Source: Lactiplantibacillus mudanjiangensis | GTDB taxonomy: Bacteria; Bacillota; Bacilli; Lactobacillales; Lactobacillaceae | Length of the DNA: 64,000 nucleotides | NCBI RefSeq assembly: GCF_005405385.1 | Contig: NZ_BJDY01000003.1 | Coordinates: forward strand, 310,001 to 374,000 | Direction of reading: 5' to 3' | Shown: positions 61,296 to 64,000 of the stretch, piece by piece | Position numbering within the stretch: the first letter of the stretch is position 1 | Layout: each line of letters starts with the position of its first letter | Translations under genes and position numbers: made by a program | Notes under the pieces: generated by a model | Databases searched by the model: none | Told to the model about the DNA's origin: nothing | What the model saw: only the letters and a program-made list of their open reading frames with translations

Positions 61296-62027
61296 ATGAG
61301 TCGAAAAGAACCAATCTATCAAACCATTCTAAATGCGCTCATCACAGAACTAAATTCGAGTCATTTTAAAAAGAATGATCCGTTTTATAGTGAAAGTGAT
61401 TTGCGGCAAAAGTATCAAGTCAGTTCGACCACGGTCGTCCGTGTGTTGAATACGTTGGCCGATCAGGGTTTTATTCATCGCATTCAAGGGAAGGGGAGCT
61501 TTGTGTCCAAGTTTAATCGCGGCACAGCCGTTAAAATTACGGATACCCACACTTATGATGTCGATGCCGAAGAAGTGGCAATATTAGTCGTCAACGATCA
61601 GACCCCCGTTAGTGCGGTGAGTCAGTTTGATCCAGCCACGCCGACTTGGTATTTTGAACGGTTACGTGAAATTAAAGGGGTGCCCTTTGAATTTTCGCAA
61701 TCATGGTACTTGAAAGACTTGTTGTCGGCTGCGAGTGTGCAGCATCCCCGTCAATTACATTCGTTGTATGCGTTGATTCGGCAACAAGCGCATTTAGACT
61801 TGGCGCGCCAGCCGTTTGAGCAAAACTATGCGGTGACGATGGTGCCTAATCAGCGAGTGGCCGATTATTTGCATGTGAGCGCAACCACGATGGTCGTGAA
61901 AGTCGAGCGCTGGGTCTTACAAGCTGGTGCGCCATTAGAATATACCTTGAGTTATTTATTGCCAAACTACTTTGGGTTACACTTAACGAGTGAATCACAA
62001 CCGGTCATGGCTAGTGATATTCGTTAA
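61296..62027 (+). CDS. GntR-family (HutC/UTRA) regulator of the muropeptide-sugar operon
   Basis: Encodes 243 residues: N-terminal winged helix (YSESDLRQKYQVSSTTVVRVL, HRIQGKGSFV) and a UTRA ligand domain with WYFERLREIKGVPFEFSQSW (first 20 residues). UTRA regulators bind phosphorylated sugars, so MurNAc-6-P or GlcNAc-6-P is a plausible effector. It is divergent from the PTS operon across 187 bp that holds two related palindromes and a cre site. GAGGAG precedes the ATG at 61296. Confidence 0.87.
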   Translation: MSRKEPIYQTILNALITELNSSHFKKNDPFYSESDLRQKYQVSSTTVVRVLNTLADQGFIHRIQGKGSFVSKFNRGTAVKITDTHTYDVDAEEVAILVVNDQTPVSAVSQFDPATPTWYFERLREIKGVPFEFSQSWYLKDLLSAASVQHPRQLHSLYALIRQQAHLDLARQPFEQNYAVTMVPNQRVADYLHVSATTMVVKVERWVLQAGAPLEYTLSYLLPNYFGLHLTSESQPVMASDIR

Positions 62028-62044
62028 TGACGGAGGATGCGTAA

Positions 62045-62839
62045 ATGTCGATTCATCAAAATAATTTTTATTCAAATGTGCTAAAACGTCCAACTAACGT
62101 GACGGTGATCTTGCCAGAACCGATGACGGCGTCCGGGTCGGTGGCGACTGATTATGTGAGTGGGTCACGTTTATTACCCACGATTTGGTTGTTACACGGT
62201 CTCGGTGGTGATGCGACGAGTTGGGTGCGGCGTACGAGTATTGAGTTGCTAGCGACTCAGTATCGTGTTGCGGTGGTGATGCCGGAAACGGATCGTGGCT
62301 TCTATACCGATATGGTCGCTGGCCCTAAGTATTGGACGTATTTAACCACGGAACTCATGGCTCGAATGCGATTTATCTTTCCGTTAGCTAGTGAGCGGGC
62401 TCAAAACTTTGTGATGGGAAACTCCATGGGCGGGTACGGTGCGTTACGCTGGGCCCTTAATTTTCCGGAAAAATTTGCCGCCGTGGCGGCGTTATCACCA
62501 GTGACAGATCTCGCTAAATTTCAACAAGAACAAGCTGCCTTAATGCCCGATTTTGAGTTGGCGTTTTCGCCAGAACAATTGGCAACTGGTCCTGCAAACT
62601 TGCCATATTTATTAGCACACTACCAAGCGCCAACGCCCGCGTTACGTGTCTTGATGACCGCGGGTGATGCTGATATTTTGCGTGATATGGACGAACAGTT
62701 TCGCCCGCAGTTGGCAGTCAAACTGGGGTCAGACTTTACTTGGCAACAGCAAGCTGGACGTCATGACTGGACACTATGGAATCAACAATTACCAGCAGCG
62801 ATGCACTGGTTAATTAAAGGAGGTTGGCGAATTGTCTAA
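62045..62839 (+). CDS. Esterase of the tributyrin esterase (EstA) / esterase D family
   Basis: Encodes 264 residues. WLLHGLGGDATSW (oxyanion), GNSMGGYGALRWAL (Ser nucleophile), a late Asp (TAGDADI) and GRHDWTLWNQ (His) complete an alpha/beta-hydrolase triad. Relatives cleave short-chain esters such as tributyrin. Starts 18 bases after the GntR stop behind GACGGAGG, so it may be read with the regulator. No signal peptide. The downstream membrane gene overlaps its end. Confidence 0.85.
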   Translation: MSIHQNNFYSNVLKRPTNVTVILPEPMTASGSVATDYVSGSRLLPTIWLLHGLGGDATSWVRRTSIELLATQYRVAVVMPETDRGFYTDMVAGPKYWTYLTTELMARMRFIFPLASERAQNFVMGNSMGGYGALRWALNFPEKFAAVAALSPVTDLAKFQQEQAALMPDFELAFSPEQLATGPANLPYLLAHYQAPTPALRVLMTAGDADILRDMDEQFRPQLAVKLGSDFTWQQQAGRHDWTLWNQQLPAAMHWLIKGGWRIV

Positions 62840-63203
62840 CTTTACACCGAAATTACGTCATTATAATTTATGGAAACAAACCGGGTTAGCCGGTATCCCG
62901 CTATTGCTGGCGGTGATTGCTTATCCCGTCTTACCGGCAAAGATTTTTGTGCCGACTTCGATTGCCGGCATGACATCGTGGGGGATTCGGAGCAATATCT
63001 TTATTTATCCATTGTTTTGTTTAGCCCTATGGTTTATGGCCTGGTTATTTATCTTTTTTAATCGACTCTATGAGAAAAACTTGCAGACAACCCGGCAAGC
63101 TTATAAACCGTTAGAAAACTATTATATCTGGGGCAGTTGGGTATTGGATGCTTTAGCAGGATTAATGGTGCTGATTCAAATTTTTGTCACGATCATCCAT
63201 TAA
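62832..63203 (+). CDS. Small membrane protein of unknown function
   Basis: Encodes 123 residues from a TTG start that follows GGAGG by eight bases and overlaps the esterase stop. Three transmembrane helices (about 18-37, 58-75 and 96-118) with a basic loop. No recognised domain. Co-translation with the esterase is implied by the overlap. The gene ends before a terminator and parS. Confidence 0.7.
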   Translation: MSNFTPKLRHYNLWKQTGLAGIPLLLAVIAYPVLPAKIFVPTSIAGMTSWGIRSNIFIYPLFCLALWFMAWLFIFFNRLYEKNLQTTRQAYKPLENYYIWGSWVLDALAGLMVLIQIFVTIIH

Positions 63204-63208
63204 TAAAA

Positions 63209-63247
63209 GGTGACGATGAATGCGGACTTGCGTTCATCGTCATTTTT
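63209..63247 (+). terminator. Terminator beside parS
   Basis: GGTGACGATGAATGC pairs with GCGTTCATCGTCATT (G-T pairs), then T-run; the last base overlaps the parS site at 63247. Confidence 0.85.
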
Positions 63248-63262
63248 GTTTCACGTGAAACA
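63247..63262. other. parS site (perfect)
   Basis: TGTTTCACGTGAAACA between the small membrane gene terminator and the last gene of the window. Confidence 0.92.
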
Positions 63263-63345
63263 TTTAGTGATCGAAAAATTAGCGACCAATGTTTCAATAA
63301 TTGGCGTTATACTAAAATAAAACCAATTCTGAAAGGTTCATATAT

Positions 63346-64000
63346 ATGATCAAAACGGGTACTAAAATTATTACGCTCAATAACGGTTATCATCTCTGGA
63401 CGCGGACAGATGGCACCGGTCCGATTAACTTATTATGCTTACATGGTGGTCCTGGGGGGACACATGAAGTCTTCGAAAATTTTGCGCAGCGGTTGCGAGA
63501 TTATCACGTTCAAGTCAGTTTTTATGATCAACTAGGGTCGTATTTTTCAGAATCGCCAGATTGGACCGATGTGACTAACCGAAAGGCGTACCTGAATATT
63601 GATTACTATGTTGACGAAGTGGAAGCGGTTCGCCAAGCATTGGGGCTAGATCAGTTCTACTTGCTTGGTCAGTCGTGGGGTGGCATTTTAGCCCAGGAAT
63701 ATGCGTTGAAATACGTTCAACATCTCAAAGGTCTAATCCTATCGAGTATGATCGACAACTTACCCGAATACATCACGCATATTAATGACTTGCGGGCGCA
63801 ACAGTTCTCGAAACGGGCTGTGATTTACATGCAAGATGTCGAACGCCGGCAAGCGTTTCGTGAGCCGCGCTATCAAAAGCTCATCATGGAGTTAGGCCAT
63901 CATCACTTACATCGGGCCGATGCGCCACATCCACAACATTTAGTTTCAACCTTGGCAACGGATATTTATCGTTATTTTCAAGGTAATAATGAGTTCGTCA
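63346..64000 (+). CDS. Proline iminopeptidase-family hydrolase, 3' end beyond the window
   Basis: The first 218 codons are present and the frame is still open at base 64000. CLHGGPGGTHEVF (oxyanion), SFYDQLGS, and LGQSWGGILAQEY (Ser nucleophile) match the PepI/prolyl aminopeptidase group; HHHLHRADAP lies in the cap domain. The start ATG at 63346 follows GAAAGG. It is a paralogue of the gene at 15850. The catalytic Asp and His would lie in the missing part. Confidence 0.88.
   Translation, partial: MIKTGTKIITLNNGYHLWTRTDGTGPINLLCLHGGPGGTHEVFENFAQRLRDYHVQVSFYDQLGSYFSESPDWTDVTNRKAYLNIDYYVDEVEAVRQALGLDQFYLLGQSWGGILAQEYALKYVQHLKGLILSSMIDNLPEYITHINDLRAQQFSKRAVIYMQDVERRQAFREPRYQKLIMELGHHHLHRADAPHPQHLVSTLATDIYRYFQGNNEFV

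Noticed and set aside
1-64000. tRNA or rRNA genes, and prophage or integrase modules
   Set aside because: No cloverleaf with CCA-type acceptor ends, rRNA sequence, integrase or attachment pair was found by eye; a tRNAscan run would settle tRNAs.

Overview
The window looks like the chromosome of a Lactiplantibacillus species in or close to the L. plantarum group. The evidence is a complete lar (nickel-pincer lactate racemase) locus whose catalytic residues keep L. plantarum numbering (LarA His108, His174, Lys184, His200; LarE Cys176), T-box and TPP leaders of Firmicutes type, and many lactobacillus-style secreted proteins. Five ParB-binding parS palindromes, all intergenic, suggest the segment lies in the origin-proximal part of the chromosome.

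Layout. 1-5.7 kb is an accessory, defence-like region. It holds the tail of a type I-E CRISPR operon (cas7e end, cas5e, cas6e) with no cas1, cas2 or repeat array after it, a decayed IS3-like remnant, an AT-rich HEPN-domain gene, and a gene joining an McrB-type N-terminal domain to a DUF3883 nuclease-like domain. 5.8-24.3 kb is a mosaic of small units: an HpaB-like flavin monooxygenase, a TetM-like EF-G paralogue, a glutamine amidotransferase, YaaA, an SDR / acetoacetate decarboxylase / nitroreductase cassette with a PucR-type regulator, a peptidase, a candidate minus-strand structured RNA, an epimerase divergent from a TetR-DMT exporter pair, an XRE-membrane protein pair, and an orphan OppA-like binding protein behind a T-box.

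24.4-30.4 kb: a LysR regulator is divergent from shikimate dehydrogenase-like, 3-dehydroquinase, ApbE flavin transferase and a three-domain flavoprotein reductase. This looks like a redox operon for quinate/shikimate-type cyclic acids. 31-41 kb: a CPA1 antiporter, then the lactate racemase locus, with larR-larMN-larQ-larO (regulator and Ni transporter) divergent from larA-B-C1/C2-D-E. LarC is split by an A-run carrying a -1 slippery heptamer. 41.2-44.9 kb: a TPP-riboswitch thiM-thiD-thiE-cytX operon.

45-56.6 kb holds a secreted polysaccharide deacetylase, a T-box-controlled C26 peptidase, an OppA lipoprotein, a fused amino-acid ABC binding protein/permease, a secreted GH5 glucanase, a Nudix hydrolase, an AAT permease, an unknown protein and an MFS carrier. 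56.7-61.1 kb is a muropeptide-sugar operon (PTS EIIC, MupG, MurQ, BadF-type sugar kinase) divergent from a GntR regulator, with visible operator palindromes and a cre-like site. The window ends with an esterase, a small membrane protein and a proline iminopeptidase cut by the edge.

Two features stand out beyond gene content. The first is a family of about 230-535 bp non-coding elements with 14-bp terminal inverted repeats (30437-30971, 47154-47653, 55229-55456), each placed at a gene 3' end, two with the terminal repeat supplying the stop codon. The second is the set of five parS sites, four of them next to terminators or a stop codon.
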